Below the pieces are notes generated by a model. The model ran no database searches, was not told the origin of the DNA, and saw nothing but the letters and a program-made list of their open reading frames with translations. The position numbers and the translations under genes were made by a program. A DNA stretch of 64,000 nt from Streptomyces akebiae. Lineage in GTDB: Bacteria > Actinomycetota > Actinomycetes > Streptomycetales > Streptomycetaceae. Below, piece by piece: positions 15,802-25,160 of the stretch. The DNA lies in the NCBI RefSeq assembly GCF_019599145.1, contig NZ_CP080647.1, forward strand, positions 6,324,001 through 6,388,000, in the 5' to 3' direction. Position 1 is the first letter of the stretch. Every line of letters starts with the position of its first letter.

Positions 15802-17202
15802 ATGAGCCGTATCCAAGCCCCGTCCGACGAGACGACCGGCAACCTCGTCGACCGACTGCTCAGCGGCCTGCCACCGGAGGCGGTCCTCGTCGACCCGGAC
15901 GTCACCGCCTCGTATGCGAACGACATGGCGAGCTTCTGCGAGGCGGCCGTCCCGGCGGTCGTCGTCCTGCCCCGAACCGTCGAACAGGTGCAGCACGTCA
16001 TGCGGACCGCCACCGAACTGCGCGTCCCGGTGGTCCCGCAGGGCGCCCGCACCGGGCTGTCCGGCGGCGCCAACGCCTCCGAGGGCTGCATCGCGCTGTC
16101 CCTCACGAAGATGGACCGGATCCTTGAGATCAACCCGGTCGACCGCATCGCCGTCGTCGAACCCGGCGTCGTCAACGCGGCCCTCTCCCGGGCGGTCAAC
16201 GAGCATGGTCTCCACTACCCGCCGGACCCCTCCAGCTGGGAGATGTGCACGATCGGCGGCAACATCGGCACGGCCTCCGGCGGCCTGTGCTGTGTGAAGT
16301 ACGGGGTGACCGCCGAGTACGTCCTCGGTCTGGACGTCGTGCTCGCCGACGGCCGGCTGATGTCGACCGGCAGGCGCACCGCGAAGGGCGTCGCCGGTTA
16401 CGACCTCACCCGGCTCTTCGTCGGCTCGGAGGGCTCGCTCGGCATCGTCGTCCGCGCGACCCTCGCCCTCAAGCCGCGGCCGCCCCGGCAGCTGGTGCTG
16501 GCGGCGGAGTTCGCCTCGGCGGCCGCCGCCTGCGACGCGGTGTGCCGGATCATGGCCGGCGGGCACGTCCCGTCACTGCTCGAACTCATGGACCGTACGA
16601 CGGTGAAGGCCGTCAACGACCTCGCGCACATGGGACTGCCGGAGACCACCGAGTCGCTGCTGCTCGCCGCCTTCGACACCCCGGACCCGGCCGCCGACCT
16701 CGCCGCCGTCGGCGCGCTGTGCGAGGCCGCGGGTGCCACCCAGGTCGTTCCGGCGGACGACGAGGCGGAGTCCGAACTGCTCCTCCAGGCACGGCGGTTG
16801 TCGCTCACCGCGCTGGAGGCGGTGAAGGGCACGACGATGATCGACGACGTGTGCGTGCCGCGCTCGAAGCTCGGCGAGCTGCTCGACGGCGTCGACCGCA
16901 TCGCCGAGAAGTACGACCTGACCATCGGGGTCTGCGCACACGCCGGCGACGGCAACACGCACCCCACCGTCTGCTTCGACGCGGCAGACCCCGACGAGTC
17001 CCGGCGCGCCCGCGAGTCCTTCGACGAGATCATGGCCCTCGGTCTGGAACTCGGCGGCACGATCACCGGCGAGCACGGTGTGGGCATCCTGAAGAAGGAG
17101 TGGCTGGCGCGGGAGCTCGGCCCGGTGGGCATGGAGATGCAGCGGGCGGTGAAATCCGTCTTCGACCCGCTGGGCATCCTCAACCCGGGCAAGCTGTTCT
17201 GA
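15802..17202 (+). CDS. FAD-linked oxidase, glycolate oxidase GlcD / D-lactate dehydrogenase type
   Basis: A 466-residue flavoprotein. An N-terminal PCMH-type FAD-binding domain holds PQGARTGLSGGANA and the CTIGGNIGTASGGLCCVKYG stretch, and the C-terminal oxidase domain ends in ITGEHGVGILKKEW and FDPLGILNPGKLF, the standard signatures of the GlcD/DLD family. Such enzymes oxidise 2-hydroxy acids (glycolate, D-lactate, 2-hydroxyglutarate). No GlcE/GlcF partner genes lie beside it, so it may act alone. The ATG at 15802 was chosen because the family N-terminus starts there. The exact substrate is not determinable. Confidence 0.9.
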   Translation: MSRIQAPSDETTGNLVDRLLSGLPPEAVLVDPDVTASYANDMASFCEAAVPAVVVLPRTVEQVQHVMRTATELRVPVVPQGARTGLSGGANASEGCIALSLTKMDRILEINPVDRIAVVEPGVVNAALSRAVNEHGLHYPPDPSSWEMCTIGGNIGTASGGLCCVKYGVTAEYVLGLDVVLADGRLMSTGRRTAKGVAGYDLTRLFVGSEGSLGIVVRATLALKPRPPRQLVLAAEFASAAAACDAVCRIMAGGHVPSLLELMDRTTVKAVNDLAHMGLPETTESLLLAAFDTPDPAADLAAVGALCEAAGATQVVPADDEAESELLLQARRLSLTALEAVKGTTMIDDVCVPRSKLGELLDGVDRIAEKYDLTIGVCAHAGDGNTHPTVCFDAADPDESRRARESFDEIMALGLELGGTITGEHGVGILKKEWLARELGPVGMEMQRAVKSVFDPLGILNPGKLF

Positions 17203-17227
17203 CGCCGTCGTTCCCGAGGCACCCGCC

Positions 17228-17641
17228 TCACTGGGCGAGGAGTTCGGCCAGGCCGTCGTCGATGCCCAGCATGTCGAACTCCGAGCCCGGCGGGACCATC
17301 CGCAGGGTCCGCTCCAGCCAGGCCGACACGGCGGCGGCGGGCGCTTCGAGCAGCGCGTCCCCGTCCGGCGAGCTGAGCGCCATCAGGACGACGCTCCGGC
17401 CCGACACCTTCGTCGGCCACACCCGCACGTCCCCGTGCCCGCACGGCCGGAACACCCCCTCGACCAGCAGCTCCCGCGCGAACGTCCAGTGCACCGGCCG
17501 GTCGGAGTTGACGTGGAAGGTGATGTGGACGGCGTACGGGTCGTCGCTGCGGTAGCCCAGCTTGGCCGGCACGGGGATGCTGCGCTCGGGCGACAGGACG
17601 AGTCTGAGCTCCAGTTCGCGCTCCACGACGGTGTGCCGCAT
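17228..17641 (-). CDS. ssgG: SsgA-like sporulation/cell-division regulator, SsgG type
   Basis: A 137-residue SALP-family protein. It shows the family hallmarks: an N-terminal strand set, the segment YRSDDPYAVHITFHV, W-F-RELL-EG in the middle, and a C-terminal SAWLERTLRMVPPGSEFD helix. SALPs exist in sporulating actinomycetes and help to place septa and remodel peptidoglycan in aerial hyphae. The neighbourhood (FAD oxidase on one side, RDD protein on the other) matches the ssgG locus of S. coelicolor, which is why I give that name. The ATG at 17641 has AGAGAGGA upstream. The family is certain; the subtype rests on context. Confidence 0.85.
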   Translation of the reverse strand: MRHTVVERELELRLVLSPERSIPVPAKLGYRSDDPYAVHITFHVNSDRPVHWTFARELLVEGVFRPCGHGDVRVWPTKVSGRSVVLMALSSPDGDALLEAPAAAVSAWLERTLRMVPPGSEFDMLGIDDGLAELLAQ

Positions 17642-17904
17642 GGTGATCGTTCCTCTCTCCTGGAGGGCCCGTCGGCGGGCCCGTACGAGTGAGAGGGGCG
17701 TGGGCCACGAAGCATTACGCGGATTCGCGAAACTTTTTTCCGGCGAGTCCACCGACCGGCTACCGGCACCAGGCGGCCCGCTCCGCCCGTAGCAGATCCG
17801 TGCGCGAATGGGGCGGGTCCGGAGGCAGCGGTCATGGACCGTGCCGACGTCTGGTAGATCTGGATGCCTCCACCAAACCCACGAGCAGATACGGGACGAC
17901 GGAC

Positions 17905-19632
17905 ATGAGCGCCCCAACCCCGGCCCCCGGCGACGACAGGCCCCGCGAAGGGTATTACCCGGACCCGTCCATTCCTGGATATGTCCGGTACTGGAACGGC
18001 GCCGCCTGGGTGCCGGGTACGAGCCGTCCGGCGCCCTCCGACGGTGAGCCGCTCGCCCCGCCGCCCGGCTCCGGCCCGCCCGGCGCCGTGGAGGAGACGG
18101 GCCCGCACTTCTTCGACGAGGACCCCGCGAGCGACGGCGACACGGCCAGGCCGGCCGCCGACAACACCCTGCACGGCTCCCGCCCCGAGCCCGCCTCCGC
18201 GTGGGGCGCCGACCGCTCCCGCCAGACCGGGTTCGGCGGCGACAAGGACCGCCGGGTGTCCTGGGGTTCCGCCCCCGGCGCCGACCCTCGTCTCTCCCTC
18301 TCGGCCGGCACGGGTGGTACGGGGGACACGGGCGGCACCGCGGACGACAGCGTCCCAGCCGGCCCCACCGGTGCCGCGGGCCTCGGTGATCCCGGGCGTA
18401 CGGCGCGCACGGACGGCACGGCGACCATCCCGCCGGCGGACTCCGACGACGAGGCCGGGGCCACGCCGGGCACGGTGGTCTTCCGGCGCCCGAACACCTC
18501 CGGGCGCCCGGAGGCGGCCGGCAGCGTGGAAACCCCGCCGTCGGACGGCACCATGACGTTCCGTCCGTCGCCCTCGCGCACGGGGGAGCAGGACGGGGCC
18601 GCCCCCGTGGCCCCGGCCCCCTTCGGCGTGCCCCTGACCCCGGCCCAGGTCGCGGCCCAGCAGGCCCTGGGCCTCGCCCCGCAGTCCTCCGCGCCCGCGT
18701 CGGCACCGTCCGGCCCTCAGCAGGGCCCGCAGACTCCGCCCGGTGCGCAGGACCCTTCGGTGCCGCAGCAGGGCCCGCAGACGGGCGGCACGGTCCCGGC
18801 CGCAGCGGCCTCCGCTCCGGCCCCCGGCCCCTCGGCGGTCGCCCCCGCCACCCCCGCCGTCCCGGTCCCGCAGCCACAGCCCGCGTTCGGTGGCGGCTTC
18901 CCACCGGCCCCGCACTCCGCCCAGTCCCCGCAGGCCGCGCCCGCCCCGCAACTCGCTCCGGGCGTGCCCCAGCAGTCAGCGGCCCCGCAGTCCGCCGACA
19001 CCCCGATGGCCGTCGGCATCGGCGGCGGGCAGCCCTCCTGGGCCCAGCAGGTGCACCGGCTGGCCGGGGGCGACGGGGAGCAGCCGGTCGCGCCGTGGAA
19101 GCCGGTCGTCGAGGACCCCTTCCAGGCGGCCGCCCGGCGGCAGTCCGAGGCCAGGCCCGCGGGGCTCGGCAGACGGCTGGCCGCCCGGCTGGTGGACAGC
19201 CTGGTCGTCGGCGGCGTCACGGCCGTGGCCGCCGTGCCGTTCGGCACCAAGGCGGTCGACCACATCGACGAGAAGATCGACGCGGCCAAGCTCTCCGGCG
19301 AGAAGGTCACCGTCTGGCTGGTCGACGGCACGACCTCCGTCTACCTGGGCATCGTCCTGGGCGTCCTGTTCCTCGTCAGCGCCCTCTACGAGGTGCTGCC
19401 CACCGCCAGGTGGGGCCGCACCCTCGGCAAGAGGCTGCTCGGCATCGAGGTCCGGGACATCGAGGGCCTGGAACCCCCGTCGTTCGCGGGCTCCCTGCGC
19501 CGCTGGCTCGTCCACACCGTCTCCGGGCTGCTCGGCATCGGTGTGATCGGCGTCCTGTGGTGCGTGTGGGACAAGCCGTGGCGCCAGTGCTGGCACGACA
19601 AGGCGGCCCGCACGTTCGTGGCGGGCGACTAG
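17905..19632 (+). CDS. RDD-domain membrane protein with a DUF2510-like N-terminus
   Basis: A 575-residue protein in three parts. Residues about 10-40 carry the short DUF2510-type motif (GYYPDPSIPGYVRYWNGAAW). A long disordered middle (about 40-415) is rich in Pro, Ala, Gln, Gly and Thr. The C-terminal RDD domain (about 425-575) has three membrane helices, the LGRRLAARLVDSL start and the GRTLGKRLLGIEVRD motif. RDD proteins are poorly defined; some transport Na+/H+ or cations. The downstream RDD gene forms a pair with it. The start at 17905 puts DUF2510 at the N-terminus, as usual. The ribosome site is weak. Confidence 0.85.
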   Translation: MSAPTPAPGDDRPREGYYPDPSIPGYVRYWNGAAWVPGTSRPAPSDGEPLAPPPGSGPPGAVEETGPHFFDEDPASDGDTARPAADNTLHGSRPEPASAWGADRSRQTGFGGDKDRRVSWGSAPGADPRLSLSAGTGGTGDTGGTADDSVPAGPTGAAGLGDPGRTARTDGTATIPPADSDDEAGATPGTVVFRRPNTSGRPEAAGSVETPPSDGTMTFRPSPSRTGEQDGAAPVAPAPFGVPLTPAQVAAQQALGLAPQSSAPASAPSGPQQGPQTPPGAQDPSVPQQGPQTGGTVPAAAASAPAPGPSAVAPATPAVPVPQPQPAFGGGFPPAPHSAQSPQAAPAPQLAPGVPQQSAAPQSADTPMAVGIGGGQPSWAQQVHRLAGGDGEQPVAPWKPVVEDPFQAAARRQSEARPAGLGRRLAARLVDSLVVGGVTAVAAVPFGTKAVDHIDEKIDAAKLSGEKVTVWLVDGTTSVYLGIVLGVLFLVSALYEVLPTARWGRTLGKRLLGIEVRDIEGLEPPSFAGSLRRWLVHTVSGLLGIGVIGVLWCVWDKPWRQCWHDKAARTFVAGD

Positions 19633-19644
19633 GGCCCTCGCCCC

Positions 19645-19708
19645 CGTACCCCGGACGTCCCGTACCCCGGACGTCCCGTACCCCGGACGCCCCGTACCCC
19701 GGACGGCC
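19645..19708 (+). repeat. Four 16-bp tandem repeats between the two RDD genes
   Basis: Four units of CGTACCCCGGACGTCC or close variants, starting 13 bases after the first RDD stop codon. The first two are identical; the last two differ at one or two positions. Confidence 0.9.
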
Positions 19709-19752
19709 CCGTGCCGGATGCGGCGCCGGGGGGTTCGCGGTCGACTCGGGCC

Positions 19753-20457
19753 ATGAGTACCGAACCGCCGCCCTTCGGCTCCGGTCAGTCCCCGGACGAG
19801 GACCCGTTCAGGAAGCAGCAGCCCCCGCCGCGGCAGGACGGCGGCTCCCCGTACGACCCGCCGCCCCGGCAACCGCCGTACGGGGGCGGCGCCGGGCAAC
19901 CGCCGCCCGGCGGCCGGCCGCCCGGTGACCAGCCCCCTCCCTATGGCGGCGGTCCCTACGGTGGTGACCCCTATGGCGGTGGGCCGTACCCCAACGACCC
20001 GCTCTCCGGCATGCCGCCGCTCGCCGACAGCGGGAAGCGGGTGCTCGCGCGGATCATCGACATGATCCTGGTGGGGATCGTGGTGGTGCTGCTGGCGTGG
20101 GCGTTCAGGATCAGCCAGTACACGGTGGACTCGGACGACTTCGAGTTCGGCAAGTCCCTGGGCCAGGAGGTGCTCGCGGCGGTCCTCTACATCGCCTACG
20201 ACACGTTCCTCACCGTCAGGAACGGCCAGACCCTCGGCAAGAAGCTGATGAGACTGCGGGTGGCGAACCTCAACGACGGCTCCACGCCCTCCGCGCAGAC
20301 CGCGCTGATCCGGGCTGCCGTGCTGTGGATCCCCTTCGCCTTCTGCTGTGCCTGCATCTGGACGGCGATCGCGGGCGGCTGGAGCTTCTTCGACAAGCCC
20401 TACAAGCAGGGTCTGCACGACAAGGCGGCCAAGACGGTGGTGGTCAGCACCGGTTGA
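19753..20457 (+). CDS. RDD-domain membrane protein
   Basis: A 234-residue protein. Residues 1-90 are a Pro/Gly/Gln/Tyr-rich cytoplasmic tail (PPYGGGPYGGDPYGG type). The rest is an RDD domain with the SGKRVLARIIDMILVG start, a second helix set around EVLAAVLYIAYDTF, the GQTLGKKLMRLRV motif and a last helix near LWIPFAFCCACIW. It is shorter than its upstream neighbour and lacks the DUF2510 unit. The ATG at 19753 gives the usual MSTEPPP-type N-terminus. The two RDD genes are collinear but 120 bases apart with a tandem repeat between them. Confidence 0.85.
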   Translation: MSTEPPPFGSGQSPDEDPFRKQQPPPRQDGGSPYDPPPRQPPYGGGAGQPPPGGRPPGDQPPPYGGGPYGGDPYGGGPYPNDPLSGMPPLADSGKRVLARIIDMILVGIVVVLLAWAFRISQYTVDSDDFEFGKSLGQEVLAAVLYIAYDTFLTVRNGQTLGKKLMRLRVANLNDGSTPSAQTALIRAAVLWIPFAFCCACIWTAIAGGWSFFDKPYKQGLHDKAAKTVVVSTG

Positions 20458-20565
20458 GCGGGCCGGTCGAGCGGGCCGGTCGAGCACGGGGGGCGCACGA
20501 CGACGGCGGGTCCGTGGTCCACGGGCCCGCCGAAGCGTTTCAGCAAACTGTCACCCAGTGCAGGG

Positions 20566-20853
20566 TCAGGAACTCATTCGCTCGTGCACGGGTTCCCGTA
20601 CCGGCTCGGACCGCGCGGCCACCCGGCTCCGGGCCGGGGCGGCGGCGGAGGCCCTCGGGCGGGCGGCGGCGCCGCTCGCGGACTTGGGCAGCGGCACCGT
20701 CAGCGCGACGAGCAGGCCGAGGGCCAGGGCGGACAGCGCGATCACCGCGATGCCCGCGCCGGAACTCGTCTGTGACAGCAGCAGCATGGCAAGGGTCGAC
20801 AAGATCACGGTGCAGGAGCCGTAGGCGAGCTGTGCGGTCGTCGGACGAGGCAT
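20566..20853 (-). CDS. Small membrane protein, function unknown
   Basis: A 95-residue protein with two hydrophobic helices (residues about 8-28 and 33-55) and an Arg/Ala/Ser-rich cytoplasmic tail. A GAGGA ribosome site lies before the ATG at 20853. I do not recognise a named family. It is divergent from the M6 protease gene. Small two-helix proteins of this sort are common and conserved in Streptomyces. Confidence 0.6.
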   Translation of the reverse strand: MPRPTTAQLAYGSCTVILSTLAMLLLSQTSSGAGIAVIALSALALGLLVALTVPLPKSASGAAARPRASAAAPARSRVAARSEPVREPVHERMSS

Positions 20854-21291
20854 GGCAATCGTGTCCTCGGGTGGGAATCAAAGGTAAAGCAGTGCAGTCG
20901 GCTTGGCTTCTGCCGACCTCCGGCGCTCCGCCAATCGACTCTATTCGCCAGGGTGCCCGAGTGGAACGACGGGTAAGCGTGACCTGACACACGGTGCCGG
21001 GTGCACAGGGGGCGCACGGATTCATGGGGTCCGGCAAGTGGACGCATATGCGCGCCGGTTCGAGAGGCGGGCGAGAGGCGGGCGTGCCGCGCGCGTAACG
21101 ACCGGATAACGAACAAGCGCTTCCCCTGGACGCCGATAATCCACTTGACCTGTCCAAGTCAAGATCTGTTTTTTATGTCGAAACTCCGGTCGAATGGCGC
21201 CACTTGACTACACGCGTATACCGCGCGCGGACTCCTCCACGATCGGGGCCATCCCCCTTCCGCGCGAACGGTACGCGGGGGAGGAACTCAA
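20854..21291. promoter_or_regulatory. Gene-free region upstream of the M6 protease, with an inverted repeat
   Basis: No gene was found. CTTGAC (21144-21149) and GTCAAG (21158-21163) form an inverted repeat with an 8-base gap. TTGACC inside it may serve as a -35 element, followed by an AT-rich run (TTTTTTAT) at 21169-21176. This is a plausible regulated promoter for the secreted protease; the spacing is longer than ideal. Confidence 0.35.
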
Positions 21292-23646
21292 GTGACCAGT
21301 AGACCCTGGACGTTCAGAGCGGCGGCGATCGGCGTCGCACTCGCCACGGCGGCGGCGACCATGTCCGCCCTGACCGTGGCGCAGGCCGCGGACACCGCTC
21401 CGGCGGCGTCCGTCGACCGGCACGACCCGGCGGACCACGAGCACGCCGACGACCACGACCTCGAAGGCCCCCTGAGCAAGACGCAGGAGGCCCAGCGCGA
21501 GGAGGCCCTGCAGCAGGTCATATCCGGCGACGCCACGGTCAAGAACCGCGAGGGCTCGCAGGTCGTGCAGCTGCAGAGCAAGAAGGGCAAGAGCAAGTAC
21601 GTCGAGCTCGGCCGAGAGAAGACCGACAAGATCTTCACGATCCTCGTCGAGTTCGGCGACGAGATCGACAGCCGTTACGGCGGCACCCCCGGCCCGCTGC
21701 ACAACCAGATAGCCGAGCCGGACCGCACCCAGGACAACTCCACGGCCTGGCAGGCGGACTACGACCAGGCGCACTTCCAGGACCTGTACTTCGGCACCGG
21801 CAAGAAGACCGAGTCGATGAAGAAGTACTACGAGAAGCAGTCCTCGGGCCGCTACTCGATCGAGGGCGAGGTCTCGGACTGGGTCAAGGTCCCCTACAAC
21901 GAGGCCCGCTACGGCTCCAACTACTGCGGCCAGTCCACCTGCTCCAGCGTGTGGAACGTGGTCAGCGACGGTCTCACGTCCTGGGTCGCCCAGCAGAAGG
22001 CAGCGGGGCGCACCGACGCGGAGATCAAGGCGGACGTCGCCGAGTTCGACCAGTGGGACCGCTACGACTTCGACGGTGACGGCGACTTCAACGAGTCCGA
22101 CGGTTACATCGACCACTTCCAGATCGTGCACGCCGGTGAGGACGAGTCCGCGGGCGGCGGCGCGCAGGGCGAGGACGCCATCTGGGCGCACCGCTGGTAC
22201 GCCTTCGGCTCGGACGCCGGCGCGACCGGCCCGGCCGGCAACAAGCTCGGCGGCGCCAAGATCGGTGACACCGGCATCTGGGTCGGCGACTACACCATCC
22301 AGCCGGAGAACGGCGGCCTCGGTGTCTTCGCCCACGAGTACGGCCACGACCTCGGTCTGCCGGACCACTACGACACCCAGGGCGGCGACAACTCCACCGG
22401 CTTCTGGACCCTGATGTCCTCCGGTTCCTGGCTGGGCACCGGCAAGGAAGCCATCGGCGACCTGCCCGGGGACATGACCGCCTGGGACAAGCTGCAGCTG
22501 GGCTGGCTCGACTACGACACGGCGAAGGCCGCGACGAAGTCGAAGCACAAGCTGGGGGTCGCGGAGTACAACACCAAGGACAAGCAGGCCCTGGTGGTCG
22601 AGCTGCCGAAGAAGAAGGTCACCACCGAGATCGTCGAGCCGGCGCAGGGTTCGACGCAGTGGTGGAGCGGCAGCGGTGACAACCTCGCCAACACGCTGAC
22701 CCGTTCCGTGGACCTCACGGGCAAGTCCTCGGCCGCGCTGACCCTGGACGGCTGGTACGACATCGAGGCCGAGTACGACTACCTCTACACCGAGGTGTCG
22801 ACCGACGGCGGTGCCAACTGGACCGCGATCGACGGCACGGTGGACGGCGCGGCGATCCCGCGCGACGCCAGCGGCAAGCCCGCGCTGACCGGCTCCTCCG
22901 CCGCGTACAAGAAGCTGTCGTACTCCCTGGACGCCTACGCGGGCCAGAAGTTCGACCTCCGCTTCCGCTACCAGACCGACGGCGGCGTGGCCCCGAAGGG
23001 CTTCACGGCCGACTCGATCGCGGTGACCGCCGACGGCGCCGTCCTCTTCTCGGACGACGCGGAGAGCGCGGACGCGGCCTGGACCGCCAAGGGCTTCTCC
23101 CGGGTGGGCGCGTCGATCACGGACGACTACGCGCAGTACTACATCGCCGAGAACCGTCAGTACGTGTCGTACGACAAGACGCTGAAGGTCGGCCCGTACA
23201 ACTTCGGCTTCTCGACCACGCGTCCGTCCTGGGTGGAGCACTTCCCCTACCAGAACGGTCTGTTGATCTGGAAGTGGGACACCTCGCAGGCGGACAACAA
23301 CACCAGCGTGCACCCCGGTACGGGTCTCGTCCTGCCGGTCGACTCGCACCCGGCGGCGCTGAAGTGGGCCGACGGCACGGTGATGCGCAGCCGGATCCAG
23401 TCCTACGACTCGCCCTTCAGTCTCTACCGCACGGACGGTCTGAAGCTGCACAAGGCGGATGTCCTGACGAAGATCCCGTCGTCGAAGGGTGTGTCCACGT
23501 TCAACGACCGGACCAGCACCTACTACGACGAGGCGAGCCCGCTCGCCGGTGTCAAGATCACTGACACCAACACCAAGATCAAGATCGTCAAGGAGGCCAA
23601 GGACGGCTCCACGATCTCGGTCCAGGTGGGCCCCGCAGTGAAGTAA
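21292..23646 (+). CDS. Secreted immune-inhibitor-A-type M6 metalloprotease
   Basis: A 784-residue secreted zinc protease. A signal peptide covers about residues 1-32 (RPWTFRAAAIGVALATAAAT...AQA), followed by an acidic, His/Asp-rich propeptide. The catalytic domain has the zinc motif HEYGHDLGLPD at residues 348-358 (ligands H348 and H352, catalytic E349). The C-terminal half is beta-rich, with a MAM/jelly-roll-like region around SVDLTGKSSAALTLDGWYDIE, as in InhA. The GTG at 21292 follows GGGGGAGGAA. InhA-type enzymes degrade extracellular proteins; in Streptomyces they are secreted during development or on protein substrates. A strong terminator follows. Confidence 0.93.
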   Translation: MTSRPWTFRAAAIGVALATAAATMSALTVAQAADTAPAASVDRHDPADHEHADDHDLEGPLSKTQEAQREEALQQVISGDATVKNREGSQVVQLQSKKGKSKYVELGREKTDKIFTILVEFGDEIDSRYGGTPGPLHNQIAEPDRTQDNSTAWQADYDQAHFQDLYFGTGKKTESMKKYYEKQSSGRYSIEGEVSDWVKVPYNEARYGSNYCGQSTCSSVWNVVSDGLTSWVAQQKAAGRTDAEIKADVAEFDQWDRYDFDGDGDFNESDGYIDHFQIVHAGEDESAGGGAQGEDAIWAHRWYAFGSDAGATGPAGNKLGGAKIGDTGIWVGDYTIQPENGGLGVFAHEYGHDLGLPDHYDTQGGDNSTGFWTLMSSGSWLGTGKEAIGDLPGDMTAWDKLQLGWLDYDTAKAATKSKHKLGVAEYNTKDKQALVVELPKKKVTTEIVEPAQGSTQWWSGSGDNLANTLTRSVDLTGKSSAALTLDGWYDIEAEYDYLYTEVSTDGGANWTAIDGTVDGAAIPRDASGKPALTGSSAAYKKLSYSLDAYAGQKFDLRFRYQTDGGVAPKGFTADSIAVTADGAVLFSDDAESADAAWTAKGFSRVGASITDDYAQYYIAENRQYVSYDKTLKVGPYNFGFSTTRPSWVEHFPYQNGLLIWKWDTSQADNNTSVHPGTGLVLPVDSHPAALKWADGTVMRSRIQSYDSPFSLYRTDGLKLHKADVLTKIPSSKGVSTFNDRTSTYYDEASPLAGVKITDTNTKIKIVKEAKDGSTISVQVGPAVK

Positions 23647-23671
23647 ACAGCATTTATGCAGGTCAGAGCAT

Positions 23672-23708
23672 GTCCGGCCGTGACCCTCTTGGCGGGTCGC
23701 GGCCGGAC
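23672..23708 (+). terminator. Terminator after the M6 protease
   Basis: Arms 23672-23686 and 23694-23708 pair over 15 positions with one mismatch around a 7-base loop. It lies 25 bases after the protease stop. Confidence 0.75.
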
Positions 23709-23769
23709 GTGTTTAGGTGCGTGGTGTGGTTTTCTTATTGACACTGACGCTCACGGGGGTGTGACCTGC

Positions 23770-24123
23770 ATGGCCGCTGGAGGTTTCTGCAAACTGCCGG
23801 ACGGCAATGTCGTCGTCGCCCTGAACCTGCCCGGGGCGACCACTCCGGGCACGTCGTGGGCTCCGCAGGACGACGGCTCCGTGCGGGTTCTCGTCCTGGC
23901 CGCGAACCGCGCCCGGGCCCTGACCCGGCTGCGCAACCTGGGCATGCGGGCGATCTACCTCCGCGGCAACGCGGCGCCCCCGACCCCGGACGAGATCACG
24001 GCCGTCCTGCACCACCCGGACGGCCTGATATGGCGCACGTCCGCGGTCTGCCCGGCCTCGACGACGCCGGAACTGTGGCACCCGATCAGAGCACTCCTGA
24101 GGAGGCCGACCGTGCGGGTGTGA
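23770..24123 (+). CDS. Conserved hypothetical protein
   Basis: A 117-residue soluble protein without recognisable motifs. It has an alternating beta-like N-terminal part (GNVVVALNLPG, SVRVLVLAANRARAL), a central GMRAIYLRGNAAPPTPDEI segment, and ends with a basic tail. The ATG at 23770 has GGGGG at a suitable distance; a GTG nine bases earlier is too close to it. It stands alone between the protease terminator and convergent pncA. I cannot assign a function. Confidence 0.6.
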   Translation: MAAGGFCKLPDGNVVVALNLPGATTPGTSWAPQDDGSVRVLVLAANRARALTRLRNLGMRAIYLRGNAAPPTPDEITAVLHHPDGLIWRTSAVCPASTTPELWHPIRALLRRPTVRV

Positions 24124-24260
24124 CCGCTGATCGCCGACCGCCGACCGCCGACCGCAGTGACCGCCGGTGCCTGTCAGGTGCCGCCCGCGCCCACCCTCCC
24201 GCCCGCCCGCCGCTTGGGGCGGGGACGGGACGTGCGGCCCGTGGCGGGTGCGGTCCTGGC

Positions 24261-24848
24261 CTACACCACCGGCTTGCCCGACAGTTCCACGCCCGCCTCG
24301 CGCAGCTCCTCCAGGGCCCGCTCGGTGGTCTCCTCGGCCACGCCGGCGGTGAGGTCCAGGAGGACCTGGGTGCGGAAGCCCTCGCGGGCGGCGTCCAGGG
24401 CGGTGGCGCGTACGCAGTGGTCGGTGGCGATGCCGACGACGTCGACCTCGCTGATGTCACGGGCGCGGAGCCAGTCGGCGAGGGAGACGCCGTTCTCGTC
24501 GGCCCCCTCGAAGCCGCTGTACGCCGCCGCGTACGCCCCCTTGTCGAACACGGCCTCCACCGCGCCGGAGGCGACCGCCGGGGCGAAGTTCGGGTGGAAC
24601 CCCACCCCCTCCGTGCCGGCGACACAGTGCGCGGGCCAGGAGTGCGCGTAGTCGGGGTTGTCGGAGAAGTGGCCACCGGGTGCGATGTGATGGTCACGGG
24701 TGGCCACCACGTGCTGGTAGCCGGGGCCGGCCGCCTGGCCGATCAGCTCGGTGATGGCGGCGGCCACATCGGCACCGCCGGCCACGGCGAGGCTGCCCCC
24801 CTCGCAGAAGTCGTTCTGCACGTCGACGACGATCAAGGCGCGGCGCAT
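24261..24848 (-). CDS. pncA: Nicotinamidase
   Basis: A 195-residue isochorismatase-fold amidase that converts nicotinamide to nicotinate for NAD salvage. The catalytic triad is visible: D9 (VVDVQNDF), K103 (VFDKGAYAAAY) and C145 (ATDHCVRATA). The metal-binding histidines follow RDHH and the HSWPAHC segment. The start ATG at 24848 gives the standard N-terminus. It is followed in the same direction by nothing and preceded upstream by pncB on the same strand, 312 bases away, so the two NAD salvage genes are neighbours but probably have separate promoters. Confidence 0.95.
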   Translation of the reverse strand: MRRALIVVDVQNDFCEGGSLAVAGGADVAAAITELIGQAAGPGYQHVVATRDHHIAPGGHFSDNPDYAHSWPAHCVAGTEGVGFHPNFAPAVASGAVEAVFDKGAYAAAYSGFEGADENGVSLADWLRARDISEVDVVGIATDHCVRATALDAAREGFRTQVLLDLTAGVAEETTERALEELREAGVELSGKPVV

Positions 24849-25160
24849 GGTGTCGGTGTCCTTAGACTCTTCGGTTCTCGGGTGTGGGTGGGGTGCGGGT
24901 ACGGGCGGCAGGACTCGTCACTTCGGCACTTCTCGGTACGACTCGGTACTTCTCGGCACTCGAAACTACGAACTTCCGAGCCTAGAGACTTCGAGGCCTG
25001 TTCGGGAGGGGGCATCCGGCGCTCGCCCGATGCGCGGACCGGGGCACAGGCCCACCACGCGGGCGCTCGGGGGCTCGCGGCAGAGCGCGCCGGCCACATT
25101 CACTCCGGCCCACCCCCAGCGTGCCCCCGCCCGCCGCCCGCCCGCGCGGAGTCGAGCGGC
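24849..25160. other. Gene-free region between pncB and pncA, with short imperfect direct repeats
   Basis: No gene was found. Two 20-bp direct repeats (CGGCACTTCTCGG at 24924 and CGGTACTTCTCGG at 24944) are followed by degenerate CTTCxxxG units to about 24990, in a locally less GC-rich stretch. This is presumably the pncA promoter region. Confidence 0.5.

Noticed and set aside
17642..18904. Long open frame on the minus strand continuing upstream from ssgG through the RDD gene region
   Set aside because: It runs antisense to a clear RDD/DUF2510 gene, has an Arg/Gly/Pro composition typical of high-GC frame shadows, and the SALP N-terminus with its ribosome site starts at 17641.
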